Shown: piece after piece, positions 32,115 through 40,466 of the stretch
How the letters are laid out: the number at the start of each line of letters is the position of its first letter
How positions within the stretch are numbered: the stretch's first letter is position 1
From: Dorea sp.
GTDB lineage: Bacteria; Bacillota_A; Clostridia; Lachnospirales; Lachnospiraceae
Direction: 5' to 3'
Length of the DNA stretch: 47,186 nucleotides
NCBI GenBank assembly: GCA_016295505.1
Contig: JAEDLC010000003.1
Location: forward strand, 1-47,186
Program-made: the position numbers and the translations under genes
Notes under the pieces: model-generated
The model's database searches: none
The model's input: only the letters and a program-made list of their open reading frames with translations
What the model was told of the DNA's origin: nothing

Positions 32115-32810
32115 TTAAATGTCAAGGCCGTCATCAACGCCATCATCAATACCACCATCGGTGACCGAATCATCCGAAATATCGGTGGAAATATCACTTT
32201 CATTTTCAGCCGAAGCATATGGGTCGCCAGAGAAATCTGACGGCGCATAGTCTGTGCCTAAATCTAATAATGTCGCATCCGTCGCCTCCATCAGATCAGC
32301 ATATTCCTCAGAACTCATAGACTCGCGCAGACTATCTCCCGGATTTGGTGCGTCGTATGTTCCCGGAAGAGACGATGAAATATCATTCCATTCGACCTGA
32401 TCAGCATTACTCTCGTTGGTAAAAGAGTTGTGAATGGTTTCTGAATGGCCATCTGCATAGGTGACCGTGTCATTGACCGTAAATGTTGACGGTCTGTCTC
32501 CTGGCTGACTATCGACAAATGCAGTTTTTTCAGAATCAATGACAGCACCATTCTGCATCGCATTACGCTCGCCATTTTCAACAGACAGATAGCCTCCATG
32601 GTTCAAATCATGATGCTGCGCCACTATGTTCGAAGTAGTGTTGCCTCCTCCCAACGAAGATGCGTTAACATGTCCTCTTTCATCGCCCGGAAGATAAGCA
32701 TCCGTTCGGCTGGGCATTCCCGAATGATTTCCTTTTTCCAGGGAAAGCGGTCCTTCCCAGGTTACATTTCCGTTTGCAGGATCAACTGAACTGTATTCAG
32801 AACTATGCAT
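32115..32810 (-). CDS. Predicted DNA/RNA non-specific endonuclease effector with acidic tail
   Basis: 231 residues. Residues about 40-135 fit the Endonuclea_NS_2-type nuclease seen in bacterial toxins: YLPGDERGHVNASSLGGGNT contains the D/E-R-G-H site with the catalytic His, followed by SNIVAQHHDLNHGGYLSVEN carrying the conserved Asn and Glu, then DRPSTFTVNDTVTYADGHSE. No signal peptide. The last 30 residues are acidic and Gly/Asp-rich (TDGGIDDGVDDGLDI), very like the end of the next protein upstream. GGAGG precedes the ATG. It sits beside a coupling-type ATPase. An exported nuclease toxin is inferred; no obvious immunity gene is proven. Confidence 0.65.
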   Translation of the reverse strand: MHSSEYSSVDPANGNVTWEGPLSLEKGNHSGMPSRTDAYLPGDERGHVNASSLGGGNTTSNIVAQHHDLNHGGYLSVENGERNAMQNGAVIDSEKTAFVDSQPGDRPSTFTVNDTVTYADGHSETIHNSFTNESNADQVEWNDISSSLPGTYDAPNPGDSLRESMSSEEYADLMEATDATLLDLGTDYAPSDFSGDPYASAENESDISTDISDDSVTDGGIDDGVDDGLDI

Positions 32811-32829
32811 ATATCAAACCTCCTTCTAC

Positions 32830-33237
32830 TTAAACATCCATACCGCCGTCTATGCCATCCCCATCATTATCCACACCTCCTCCCAAGTCATCATCACCAA
32901 TACCGCCTCCGCTTACTCCGGAATCTACAGCACCGGTATCTCCGGCAGTAACACCTGTCGCATCTAATGCATTGATGTCTGCCTGGATTCCATTGGATTC
33001 AACGGACTGGACGCCTTCGTTCGTGCCTACACCGGCAGTAGTCTGCATCCCCTGTGATTCCTGGAACTCCTGAACCGCATCAATATACTTCTCACTCATC
33101 TCCGCTGTGGACTTGATTGCCTCTTCCTTTGACATCGTCGGATCGTTCATTGCATGCTCATAATAGGCATTCACTGAACCTCTGAGGGTTGCGTTGTATT
33201 CTTCAAGACTTACCGGTTTGTTCGGATCAAATGACAT
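32830..33237 (-). CDS. Internal in-frame start: C-terminal tail product
   Basis: Inside the metallopeptidase gene, AAAGGAGG lies eight bases before an in-frame ATG at 33237 (MSFDPNKPVSLEEYNATLRG), as good as any gene start here. The 135-residue product would contain the helical region and the acidic tail but no catalytic domain. Such internal products act as chaperones or decoys in some secretion systems. Not proven to be translated. Confidence 0.45.
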   Translation of the reverse strand: MSFDPNKPVSLEEYNATLRGSVNAYYEHAMNDPTMSKEEAIKSTAEMSEKYIDAVQEFQESQGMQTTAGVGTNEGVQSVESNGIQADINALDATGVTAGDTGAVDSGVSGGGIGDDDLGGGVDNDGDGIDGGMDV

Positions 33238-34113
33238 CTTCGTGTCCTCCTTTGTTGATAAATTGTTTGCCTGTGTAATCTGCTGCTGAAGACTTCTGTG
33301 GGTTGCGACCATCTCAGCCTTCACCGCTGCCTCTGTATTCTTATCCACTGGAACGTTGGTGCCAAAATACTGATTCTGAAGAGTCTGGTTAAGATCCCGT
33401 TCAAAATTCAGATTCTGGAACCTCTCTATTGCTTCCCGTTCCGTCGCGTGATATCCTGTTGTTTCTACTGATTTGGCATACGCTTCAAATGATGGTTCTG
33501 TACCATATTTCTCTGTAAGTCCACTCAGTATTGCCGCTGTCTTCTCTTCTGCGCCAAGGAATGCGTCTCGTTCCGTTGACTGAAAGTAATAACAGTAATA
33601 CCCATTCGCAGTCTCACCGATCAGATACTGGCTGCCCAGCTGATATCTTCCATCCAGCAGGACAGCACTGGATGTAAAGCTGTTTGCCTGATACTCAGCC
33701 GTCTTCTGAGCATCCTCAATAGCTATCGTCCCATCGATGATCTGATCCTGAAAACAATGGGTGTTTTCATGCAAAACCGTGTTCAGAGACTGAACGTTGT
33801 AATCACTGATTGAATGCTGAATTGTCTGTCCGTTATATTCAAAGGACTGCGTACCATTGACAGCCATATCCCGGTTTACATTGATCACTCCGTTGGCCGC
33901 ATTGCCGCTCTCGTTTGCCGGTAAATCTGCAAAACGTACTTCCGGAGCACCAACTTCACCCTTCTCAAGAGCATCACGGTTCACAGTCTCCTGAAGAAGA
34001 TCCAGTTTCTCGCTCTCCCCAAGCTTGCTGTAAGTTGATTCGCGGAACATGGCATAGAGCTGATCATTACTCAGATTCCCATACCGGGTGGGATGTACAC
34101 CATATGCTCCCAT
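32830..34113 (-). CDS. Predicted zinc metallopeptidase effector with acidic tail
   Basis: 427 residues. The zinc-binding HExxH is seen in SLNTVLHENTHCFQDQIIDG (residues about 110-130). A conserved-looking SFEYNGQTIQHSISDYN precedes it, and STERDAFLGAEEKTAA later could supply the third ligand. Residues about 290-360 are helical (YYEHAMNDPTMSKEEAIKS). The last about 45 are Gly/Asp-rich, ending DNDGDGIDGGMDV, like the neighbouring nuclease. No signal peptide. GGAGG precedes the ATG. A strong internal ribosome binding site could give a separate C-terminal product. Function as a translocated protease is an inference. Confidence 0.65.
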   Translation of the reverse strand: MGAYGVHPTRYGNLSNDQLYAMFRESTYSKLGESEKLDLLQETVNRDALEKGEVGAPEVRFADLPANESGNAANGVINVNRDMAVNGTQSFEYNGQTIQHSISDYNVQSLNTVLHENTHCFQDQIIDGTIAIEDAQKTAEYQANSFTSSAVLLDGRYQLGSQYLIGETANGYYCYYFQSTERDAFLGAEEKTAAILSGLTEKYGTEPSFEAYAKSVETTGYHATEREAIERFQNLNFERDLNQTLQNQYFGTNVPVDKNTEAAVKAEMVATHRSLQQQITQANNLSTKEDTKMSFDPNKPVSLEEYNATLRGSVNAYYEHAMNDPTMSKEEAIKSTAEMSEKYIDAVQEFQESQGMQTTAGVGTNEGVQSVESNGIQADINALDATGVTAGDTGAVDSGVSGGGIGDDDLGGGVDNDGDGIDGGMDV

Positions 34114-34118
34114 CCAGT

Positions 34119-34424
34119 CTACCTCCGCATATTCCAGATCTTCAGCTCAGCGATTTCTGTGTTGCCCTTAGCCAGTTCGGTCATAACCTCCATGGCTTTC
34201 AGAAAATCCCTGTTCTTCCAGATTGCCAGAATCATCGGCAACGAATACTGACCGATGTAAATGTCAGTCAGTTTCTGCCCTTTTGCCCACTCCTCTACGT
34301 TCTGAGCCAATGCAGGGGGACAGTTTTCCAGCGCCTGTATGGCTCTGTCCTGCGCTGCCTCCTGTGTAAATCCATATTCCAGACGGATTCTATCCATCAG
34401 TTGCGTTACATCGCGTGTTTTCAT
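34119..34424 (-). CDS. Small helical hypothetical protein
   Basis: 101 residues, all helical by pattern: MKTRDVTQLMDRIRLEYGFT, then WAKGQKLTDIYIGQYSLPMI and MEVMTELAKGNTEIAELKIW. It has the size and acidic-helical look of a chaperone or immunity protein and stands immediately before the metallopeptidase gene (5 bases). GAGGAGTG precedes the ATG. No known family is recognised. Confidence 0.6.
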   Translation of the reverse strand: MKTRDVTQLMDRIRLEYGFTQEAAQDRAIQALENCPPALAQNVEEWAKGQKLTDIYIGQYSLPMILAIWKNRDFLKAMEVMTELAKGNTEIAELKIWNMRR

Positions 34425-34473
34425 GTCACACCACTCCTCTCTGTCTCACTGCTGATTTGTCAGCGTTTTAATT

Positions 34474-34493
34474 GATGGCGGCATTGCGCCATC
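34474..34493 (-). other. Intercistronic hairpin
   Basis: GATGGCG and CGCCATC form a seven-pair stem with a six-base loop just after the S1-like gene stop. A short AAUUAAAA tract follows; no U-run. It may be a processing or partial termination site within the operon. Confidence 0.4.
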
Positions 34494-34499
34494 ACCCCC

Positions 34500-34778
34500 T
34501 TATGCAGCCATTTCATCTTCGTAAACTACAGAATCGACACTAACCAGAATGTCCTTATCTTCTCTGGCCGGTTTTCTGATACTGCACATCACCTTTGTGC
34601 CAACCGGGAGTCTTCCGGTCCAGTAACCGAAAGCTGGGACAATTTCCTTGCAGTCATCAAAGTCATTTTCTATATTCAGGTCGATGTACAGACCTGATCT
34701 GCTCTGTCCCTTTACGATGCCAGGCACAGAATCCCGTAAGTTGATCATTGTTTCTTCGTTGTATCCGAAATCCCACAT
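34500..34778 (-). CDS. S1-like OB-fold RNA-binding protein
   Basis: 92 residues. SVPGIVKGQSRSGLYIDLNI followed by a V-P-A-F-G segment, then LPVGTKVMCSIRKPARED, matches the strand order of S1 RNA-binding domains (G-x-V...G...V.L......P..G..V...I). It could bind the element's RNAs. GGGAGG precedes the ATG. It is the first gene of the operon under box F, upstream of the helical protein and both predicted effectors. Confidence 0.65.
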   Translation of the reverse strand: MWDFGYNEETMINLRDSVPGIVKGQSRSGLYIDLNIENDFDDCKEIVPAFGYWTGRLPVGTKVMCSIRKPAREDKDILVSVDSVVYEDEMAA

Positions 34779-34841
34779 AACTTTTTCCTCCCTGAATCTG
34801 TGTTATTTTCTGTTCTGATATAACTATCTCACCAGCCGGGA

Positions 34842-34889
34842 GTTTCATCACTCCCGGTTGGAATCAGCCTTAGAAATAGCTTTTGAAAC
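34842..34889 (-). promoter_or_regulatory. GTTTCAAA promoter box F
   Basis: Minus strand GTTTCAAA (34882-34889) and GATGAAAC (34842-34849) with the same spacing as boxes A, B and C; the middle repeat is ATTTCT. TTATAT about 20 bases further may be the -10. It drives the S1/effector/VirD4 operon and abuts the NADAR stop codon. Confidence 0.6.
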
Positions 34890-34890
34890 T

Positions 34891-35748
34891 TTACCCGCAT
34901 CTGAGATCCAGATAATTGTTTTCCTCTTTGCGATTTGTCAGCATGCTGCAATGTTCCGCATAATAGGTTTCCACATCGGCCTTACGGAATCTGCAGGGCA
35001 CAACCTTGGAGAACAGCTTAACCTTTTCCTTGTACAGGAGTTGTACATGCTCATAGGCCTGAGGACCAGCAGCCTTTCCATTCGCCTGTGTCCGAAAAAG
35101 TTTCAGATAAGACTCGTAATCTCTGACCTCATCAATCAATCCTGCTCTGGTCAAACCCACAAAGATAGCCGCAGATCTCGCCTGGCAGTTCAGCGATTTA
35201 GTTGCCAGATCTGTAAAACAAGTGAATTTCTCCGCCAAAAGTTGTTCTTTCACCTCTTTGCTCTCCGGTTCTAGAAGAGCGTTCAGATATAGGAAATCGT
35301 AGAACTGAGATATATGCCAGGCAGGCGCATAAAACGTCATGCCATCAAACTCATACATGTACGAATGCATTCCTTCCGAAGCCTCCTTTACAAGCTTCTT
35401 GCACTCCCTTCCCGGGAGGAACAGATAATCCGGAAACGGGCCTACCGTCTTTACACCATCACTGTAGATACGAGAAGACTGGAATGCGCTCTCCACTGTC
35501 GTCAGCCCCTTCTGCGTTCTTTTGCTCAGGTTCATTGCGCTAAGCCTTGATCCAAGAGACATCAGACTCGTGGAAGAAATCTCAAGAACCTTCTCATCCG
35601 GATAAGCCATCAGAAAATTCTGATGAAGACCGATCTGACACTTGCGTTTTTGGCTCATCGCAAAGCCTGCAAACCAATCGATATTTACATGAACCTCTTC
35701 AAAAAACGGATACACCATCTTACTGATGAAAACACTCTTCTCAGCCAT
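34891..35748 (-). CDS. DarT1-associated NADAR-type protein
   Basis: 285 residues from MAEKSVFISKMVYPFFEEVH. The sequence IDWFAGFAMSQKRKCQIGLH, followed by VLEISSTSLMSLGSRLSAMN, matches the N-terminal part of the DUF6977/NADAR-DarT1 family; later YAPAWHISQFYDFLYLNALL and CFTDLATKSLNCQARSAAIF fit its helical core. Such NADAR proteins remove ADP-ribose from guanine bases in DNA and act as antitoxins to DarT1. No DarT1 toxin is adjacent, so it is an orphan here. GGAAAGGAGAGG precedes the ATG at 35748. It is transcribed alone after box I and ends next to box F. Confidence 0.75.
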   Translation of the reverse strand: MAEKSVFISKMVYPFFEEVHVNIDWFAGFAMSQKRKCQIGLHQNFLMAYPDEKVLEISSTSLMSLGSRLSAMNLSKRTQKGLTTVESAFQSSRIYSDGVKTVGPFPDYLFLPGRECKKLVKEASEGMHSYMYEFDGMTFYAPAWHISQFYDFLYLNALLEPESKEVKEQLLAEKFTCFTDLATKSLNCQARSAAIFVGLTRAGLIDEVRDYESYLKLFRTQANGKAAGPQAYEHVQLLYKEKVKLFSKVVPCRFRKADVETYYAEHCSMLTNRKEENNYLDLRCG

Positions 35749-35877
35749 AAGCCTCTCCTTTCCAAGTGAAATACTCACTCATCAAAGCCTTGTTGTTTGA
35801 TTTGAAATAAGTATCCCATGGAAAATGTGTTTCCTCATCGTCAGAGAATTTCCGGCATGGAAACTAAAAATGAAAAA

Positions 35878-35885
35878 TTTGAAAC
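35878..35885 (-). promoter_or_regulatory. GTTTCAAA box I
   Basis: Minus strand GTTTCAAA upstream of the NADAR gene, with GTTTCC 21 bases later. The fixed GAAAC half-site is absent; a GAAAC occurs 12 bases further than usual. It is the rightmost member of the box series, marking the likely right edge of the core. Confidence 0.5.
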
Positions 35886-35906
35886 ATCTTGCAAAATTTC
35901 AGGCAT

Positions 35907-35959
35907 CAAAAAAAGAGCCACAGATAGTGTTGCTTACTGCAACATTATCTGTAGCTCTT
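35907..35959 (-). terminator. Rho-independent terminator
   Basis: On the minus strand AAGAGC...TGTTGC pairs with GCAACA...GCTCTT in a 21-pair stem with one wobble and one mismatch and a five-base loop, followed by a seven-T run (35907-35914). It terminates the TIR-pseudokinase-FHA transcript and separates it from box I. Confidence 0.85.
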
Positions 35960-36024
35960 ATGATTCTGTTATACCCCGGCCCCCGCATACTTTGAAGCAA
36001 ATTTTCAGACTCGCTTTTCAGGTC

Positions 36025-37686
36025 CTAACATATCTGCAATTTTATATGTGCCAGCTGAATAATCTCTCCCTTCCGGATATTTACCTTCTGCCCTGGTTCA
36101 AGTTGCTGATTCGTCGATGTGGTAAAAGTACCATTAGAAGCATTCATATCTTCCAGCACATATTCGTCATCGGATAACCTATACACCTTAGCATGAAAGC
36201 GACTTAAGGCCGGCTGGTTCAAAACCATATCACAGGTCTGTCCTCTTCCGATCACTATCGCATCTTTGGCAAACTCCAGCACCTGACCGGTAGAACAGAT
36301 CCTGATTCTGATAAGAGGAGCATTTGCAGGAGTTTCATTGGTCAGCACTACAGTTGATTCAAAGCCAAATTGTTCCTCCAGATTTCCTTTGCTGACTGCG
36401 TTATCATTGCTTGTAAATACACCGCTCAGATTATTTTTCTTTATGGTCTCGTATTCCCTTAATTTTGCCTGCCTCTTTTTAAGGAACCTGGCATCTCTCA
36501 TACTGATTCGCTTAAGATTCAGATCCGTGATAATTCCTCTGAACGAACTGTATTTTATCCGACGATCCTCTTTCGTACTCTTCTGAAGAATCAGGTTCAC
36601 CTTATCTACAAAAGGTTTGCTCAATCTGTCACTACTTATCATATCAAATGGAAGAACCGGAACATTCCCCGTACAAAGCTGGTAAAGCAATACCGCAATT
36701 TCTTCGACTTCTTTTTCAAAATAGTACTGCCGATTTTCCAACTGAAGCCTGATAACCCCGTAGTAATTATTCTGCAGGCGGGTCATGGCAAGCTTTTTAT
36801 TCCGGGTAACAACAAGACTTCCGCGTGCAAAATCTCTGAATCCAAGGTTTTGTGCGAACAGATAATCCACTGCGTCAATAATAGTGGAAATCCATTCCAC
36901 AATCTCTGTCTCCTGCAGTTTGTGATCCTTCAGATAATGATCTAGGAATACTTCGCCACGATATTCCTGGAAAGTATACATGTTCCCGTTCTTGATCATT
37001 ACATCATATATTTTCGGGAATACCGGATGCGACAGATTCGCAGCGATTCTTGCCTGACTCAGCATCATATCTCTGCTGGCATTGCTGTTATGATCTGCCT
37101 GCACCAGCAACTCATATCCCAAGGCCTTATGGGCACCATGATAATAGATTGTTCCCTGGCGATTGGCGATCTCATCACCCACCTGAAACATCGGATGGTC
37201 GATTCCATTATGAATAATTTCCGACTGTTCGAAAGTGGAATCAAAAAGCTCACCGGGAAGAGATTCCAGCAGTTTCTGTTCATATCCCGCCGTCTTCTCT
37301 ATCATCTGGATTCTGCCAAGCATCATCTCAATATCGATTGGCAGTTCAAAAGTTTCCAGCAAAACCACATGTATCGGAATTCTATGATTCTGTGCGAAAT
37401 TCAATTCATTCTTAACATACTCCGATGTGGCAGCTTCCTTTGACAAGAGCAACAGGCACACCGCCGCTTTTTCCAAATGTGATGCAATCACCATATTCCA
37501 GTCGTCTCCGGAATGCAGGCCACTGTCATACCAGAAACGCCCGCCACTCAGCCTTAACACATTGCAGACAGCAGTCATGCTGATGGTATCCCGATGAGAA
37601 TAGCTGATAAAGATATACGGGGCACTGCCTTCGTACATGCCGGGGTTTGGGTTTGTCGTTCTCTTTTCCATAATATTAGTTTCCAT
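36025..37686 (-). CDS. TIR - pseudokinase - FHA signalling protein
   Basis: 553 residues with three modules. Residues about 20-150: TIR domain (APYIFISYSHRDTISMTAVC; GGRFWYDSGLHSGDDWNMVI; CLLLLSKEAATSEYVKNELN). Residues about 165-420: kinase-like fold with N-lobe YHGAHKALGYELLVQAD, a catalytic loop altered to FRDFARGSLVVTRNKKLAMT and no DFG, hence a pseudokinase. Residues about 465-553: FHA domain with IVIGRGQTCDMVL, LSRFHAKVYRL and EDMNASNGTF, which reads phosphothreonine. TIR domains often cleave NAD+ or signal in immunity; the putative catalytic Glu is in KNELN. It sits beside a TIR-vWA remnant. The ATG at 37686 has a weak GGGA site, four bases after the upstream stop. Confidence 0.85.
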   Translation of the reverse strand: METNIMEKRTTNPNPGMYEGSAPYIFISYSHRDTISMTAVCNVLRLSGGRFWYDSGLHSGDDWNMVIASHLEKAAVCLLLLSKEAATSEYVKNELNFAQNHRIPIHVVLLETFELPIDIEMMLGRIQMIEKTAGYEQKLLESLPGELFDSTFEQSEIIHNGIDHPMFQVGDEIANRQGTIYYHGAHKALGYELLVQADHNSNASRDMMLSQARIAANLSHPVFPKIYDVMIKNGNMYTFQEYRGEVFLDHYLKDHKLQETEIVEWISTIIDAVDYLFAQNLGFRDFARGSLVVTRNKKLAMTRLQNNYYGVIRLQLENRQYYFEKEVEEIAVLLYQLCTGNVPVLPFDMISSDRLSKPFVDKVNLILQKSTKEDRRIKYSSFRGIITDLNLKRISMRDARFLKKRQAKLREYETIKKNNLSGVFTSNDNAVSKGNLEEQFGFESTVVLTNETPANAPLIRIRICSTGQVLEFAKDAIVIGRGQTCDMVLNQPALSRFHAKVYRLSDDEYVLEDMNASNGTFTTSTNQQLEPGQKVNIRKGEIIQLAHIKLQIC

Positions 37687-37690
37687 TTTA

Positions 37691-38653
37691 TTACTGTCCC
37701 ATCTTCCGCAGATTAAGTACTATTGATTCGTTCATGTGTTCACTTTCGAGGTTTTCATACATATTCCCTTCAATAATCATTTGATTCCTACGTGTTTCCA
37801 ATGCAGTAATTACGAATTCTGCAGCCGCTTCAAGCACCCTGGATATACTATGGTCCGAAACATTAACTACTGCATTAGGTGAATCCACAATCGCCGCAAC
37901 ATCCTTTAAACTTTCATCATTCCCAATCATGATTCCTACTTTTAAGGCTTCATAAAACCAGTTTTCTTTTTGAAGTTGAAAAAGCGTATCCTGATATGGA
38001 TCTGTTGGGGATCCATCGGTCACAAAAACAACTGCACATTGAGAGCATTTAGGAAATCGGTATTCATATCCCAACAGACATTTTAACGCCTCACTGTAAT
38101 TGGTCATTCCAGATGCTTGCAATGGCAAACTTGACTTCGAAATCCACGTCGCTTCCGTACTGTATTGCAATATATCTACATCAACCGTATCCCCATATTT
38201 ATGTAAAACGTCCTCAAGAATTTTTCTTATAGCTTTATTCAATGCCTCTATTCTGAATCCACTCATACTTCCGGATGTATCAACTGCAAGAATCAGGCGA
38301 ATATCAGCATCCGGATTAGTAGGTTTGTATTCTCTGCTTAGTTCTCTCGTCCTGCTTTCCACTTGCCAATGGTTTTCTTCTACTATAGGATATGCTCCTT
38401 CACAGCAAGACTCCAGCCCTTTTGTTTCAAGCAGTTTTTGCATAAAAGCCGTTTCAGAGACATATTTGTATTTATGAATAGCCTGCAACCTGCTAAGGCG
38501 CATCCGCATTCCACCAGGAAGTTGTACATCTTCTAAATATACTAACAAACGTGGTTTCTCCAATTCTCTGGCATAATTCAGTTCGTCCTTACAATTAGAT
38601 GATGCAAGATAATTCTCAGATATCAGTGCAATAAAACATCCACATTTTTCCAC
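37691..38653 (-). pseudogene. TIR-vWA protein, 5' truncated
   Basis: 320 codons. The frame enters mid-TIR at CGCFIALISENYLASSNCKD and ELNYARELEKPRLLVYLEDV, missing the first about 60 residues that carry the SYS motif present in the neighbour. The vWA part is complete: LILAVDTSGSMSGFRIEALN gives the MIDAS DxSxS, followed by SGMTNYSEAL with the Thr and CAVVFVTDGSPTDP with the Asp. Only a GTG without a binding site is available as start. TIR-vWA pairs with kinase/FHA proteins in predicted phospho-signalling conflict systems. Probably inactivated by the 5' deletion, although a shorter protein could be made. Confidence 0.7.
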
Positions 38654-38735
38654 GTGAACAGGGATGTAACCATTTTATTTTCCGAATAGAAAGATACTTT
38701 CATTTTATATTGTTTCTATATCCTAAATTTTTTAA

Positions 38736-40299
38736 TTACCAATAATTCTCATCAAACACCGGATATGATTCCGTCAGCAGCTTCAAATGATCAAAGTACT
38801 TCTTTTGGTAATCCTCGAGCCGTTCCAGCTTATTCGCTTTCCTGTACCAGTATTCGCACTTTTGAGAATCCTGTTGAGTTCCAAGCCCGCGTCCATACAT
38901 AATGGAAAGCACCTCTTGTGCCGGAGCATTCCCACTCTCTGAGGCCTGCCGAATCAAATCAAAGGCTGCCACTTCATCCTTATCAGTTCCAACTCCATAG
39001 AACAGACACCTGGCAGCACCATACTGTGCCATAGTATGATTTTGGTCAGCAGCTTTCATATACCAACGGAATGCCTCTTCTTTATCAGAAAAATTCTGTT
39101 TATCCGCATCACAGTGGTAAAGATACATTGCTGTATGCAACTGACATTCCGCATCCCCTTGCTCAGCGCCAATACGAAACCAATGTTTTGCTTCTTTCTC
39201 ATCATACTCATGCCAATATTTAAATGCCAAAGACTTTGAAGCTTTAGCAATGCCTTTCTCGGATGCAATCTTGTATAAAGAAATCGCTTCATCAGCTTCC
39301 TCGTCTGTTTTACCCACTCTTCCATGATCCAGATAGCCATGGTCTAATGCATTCGCCAGACAATAAATAGCCATATCTGAACCTGCTTCCATGGCTTTCC
39401 TATACCAGAACTGTTCCTTTGCAGTATCCATGCCGCCGCATCCTAAACCAACATAATAAAGGGCTGCAACTTGCATCATGGCATCAATGTATCCGCCTTC
39501 AGCAGCCTGCAGATAATAAGAGAACGCCTTATTCCAATTTTTATATACAGATGTTTTGTCGGAATATAGCCTAGCTTTCTTATATTGTGCCTCTGCATCA
39601 CCAATCTCTGCGATAGCAAGCAACTCACGATTCTCAATTCTGAATTTCTCATCGATACTGCTCGTAAGCGCTTTGAGTATATTGTCAAAATAGTATCCAT
39701 ATTGCTTCTTAGCCGGATACTTGTCATATATCTCAGAAATAGTTGCTGCATTCTCAAATGAGGAATATTTAATACATAATTTACCCAGTGCAACAGAACA
39801 ACGGGCAATCAAATAATTCCTATGCTGATCTGTATTGCTCATGCCCGCCGAAAGAGTTGTCAATATTTCCCTCAATAATTCTATATCTTCCGCTTCTCCA
39901 ACCACTCCCAACTGTTCAAATGAATAACCTGTCGGTTCAGCCTTTATTTGCCTGATAGCCTCCTCTCTGTCATAGGAAGAAGCTATTTCATCAGCAGTCA
40001 GTATCGATTTCAGATGGTACTCCAGCTTTCCATCTGAAGGCATATCAAAGAGTATTTCCTTTTCAAATCCCTTGGAAGAAAAAATCAGTGTAAGGTGCAT
40101 CCCGCCGAATCTCAGGAACTGCAATAATCTGACTGCTCCCTATATAAAACTTAAAGCCAGAATTCAATTCCAAATCCTCCATCTGTAGAGGAATGATCGG
40201 CTTTTTACATGATTCAAGCGCTGGTTTTATAATATCATCATAGCGATTGTCAAAATCACCACCATCATATGGCTGTATTACAAAGCAATATTCTTTCAT
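38736..40299 (-). pseudogene. TIR-like N-domain plus Sel1 repeats, frameshifted
   Basis: The first frame (from ATG 40299) encodes MKEYCFVIQPYDGGDFDNRY, then DDIIKPALESCKKPIIPL, the start of TIR-like nucleotide-binding effector domains. The second frame carries the rest, with at least six Sel1-type repeats (AEAQYKKARLYSDKTSVYKN; DAMMQVAALYYVGLGCGGMD; AQYGAARCLFYGVGTDKDEV; APAQEVLSIMYGRGLGTQQD). The switch falls at a T6 run near 40083; with five Ts the frames join as FFSSKGFEKEIL. Sel1 repeats mediate protein contacts. Whether this is a true mutation, slippage or phase variation cannot be told from one sequence. Confidence 0.7.
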
Positions 40300-40339
40300 A
40301 TTGTCATTTTCCTCGAATATTTCCTTACTTCCTACACGT

Positions 40340-40466
40340 TCATTTATCTTGTTCTAAACTCATTCTTTTAATTTCATTCTCCAACAAACTGGAATCCCCA
40401 TTATATGCATGTATATATGCTTGTTTTAATCTATCACGATCAACCTTATCAAAATCTTCCTGGATA
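40340..40466 (-). pseudogene. Gene tail cut by IS630
   Basis: About 42 codons ending SLLENEIKRMSLEQDK then stop, with LIQEDFDKVDRDRLKQAYIH ahead. Helical, no family recognised. It begins where the IS630 fragment ends, so the front of the gene was lost to or separated by that insertion. Probably the gene once upstream of the Sel1 protein. Confidence 0.45.
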
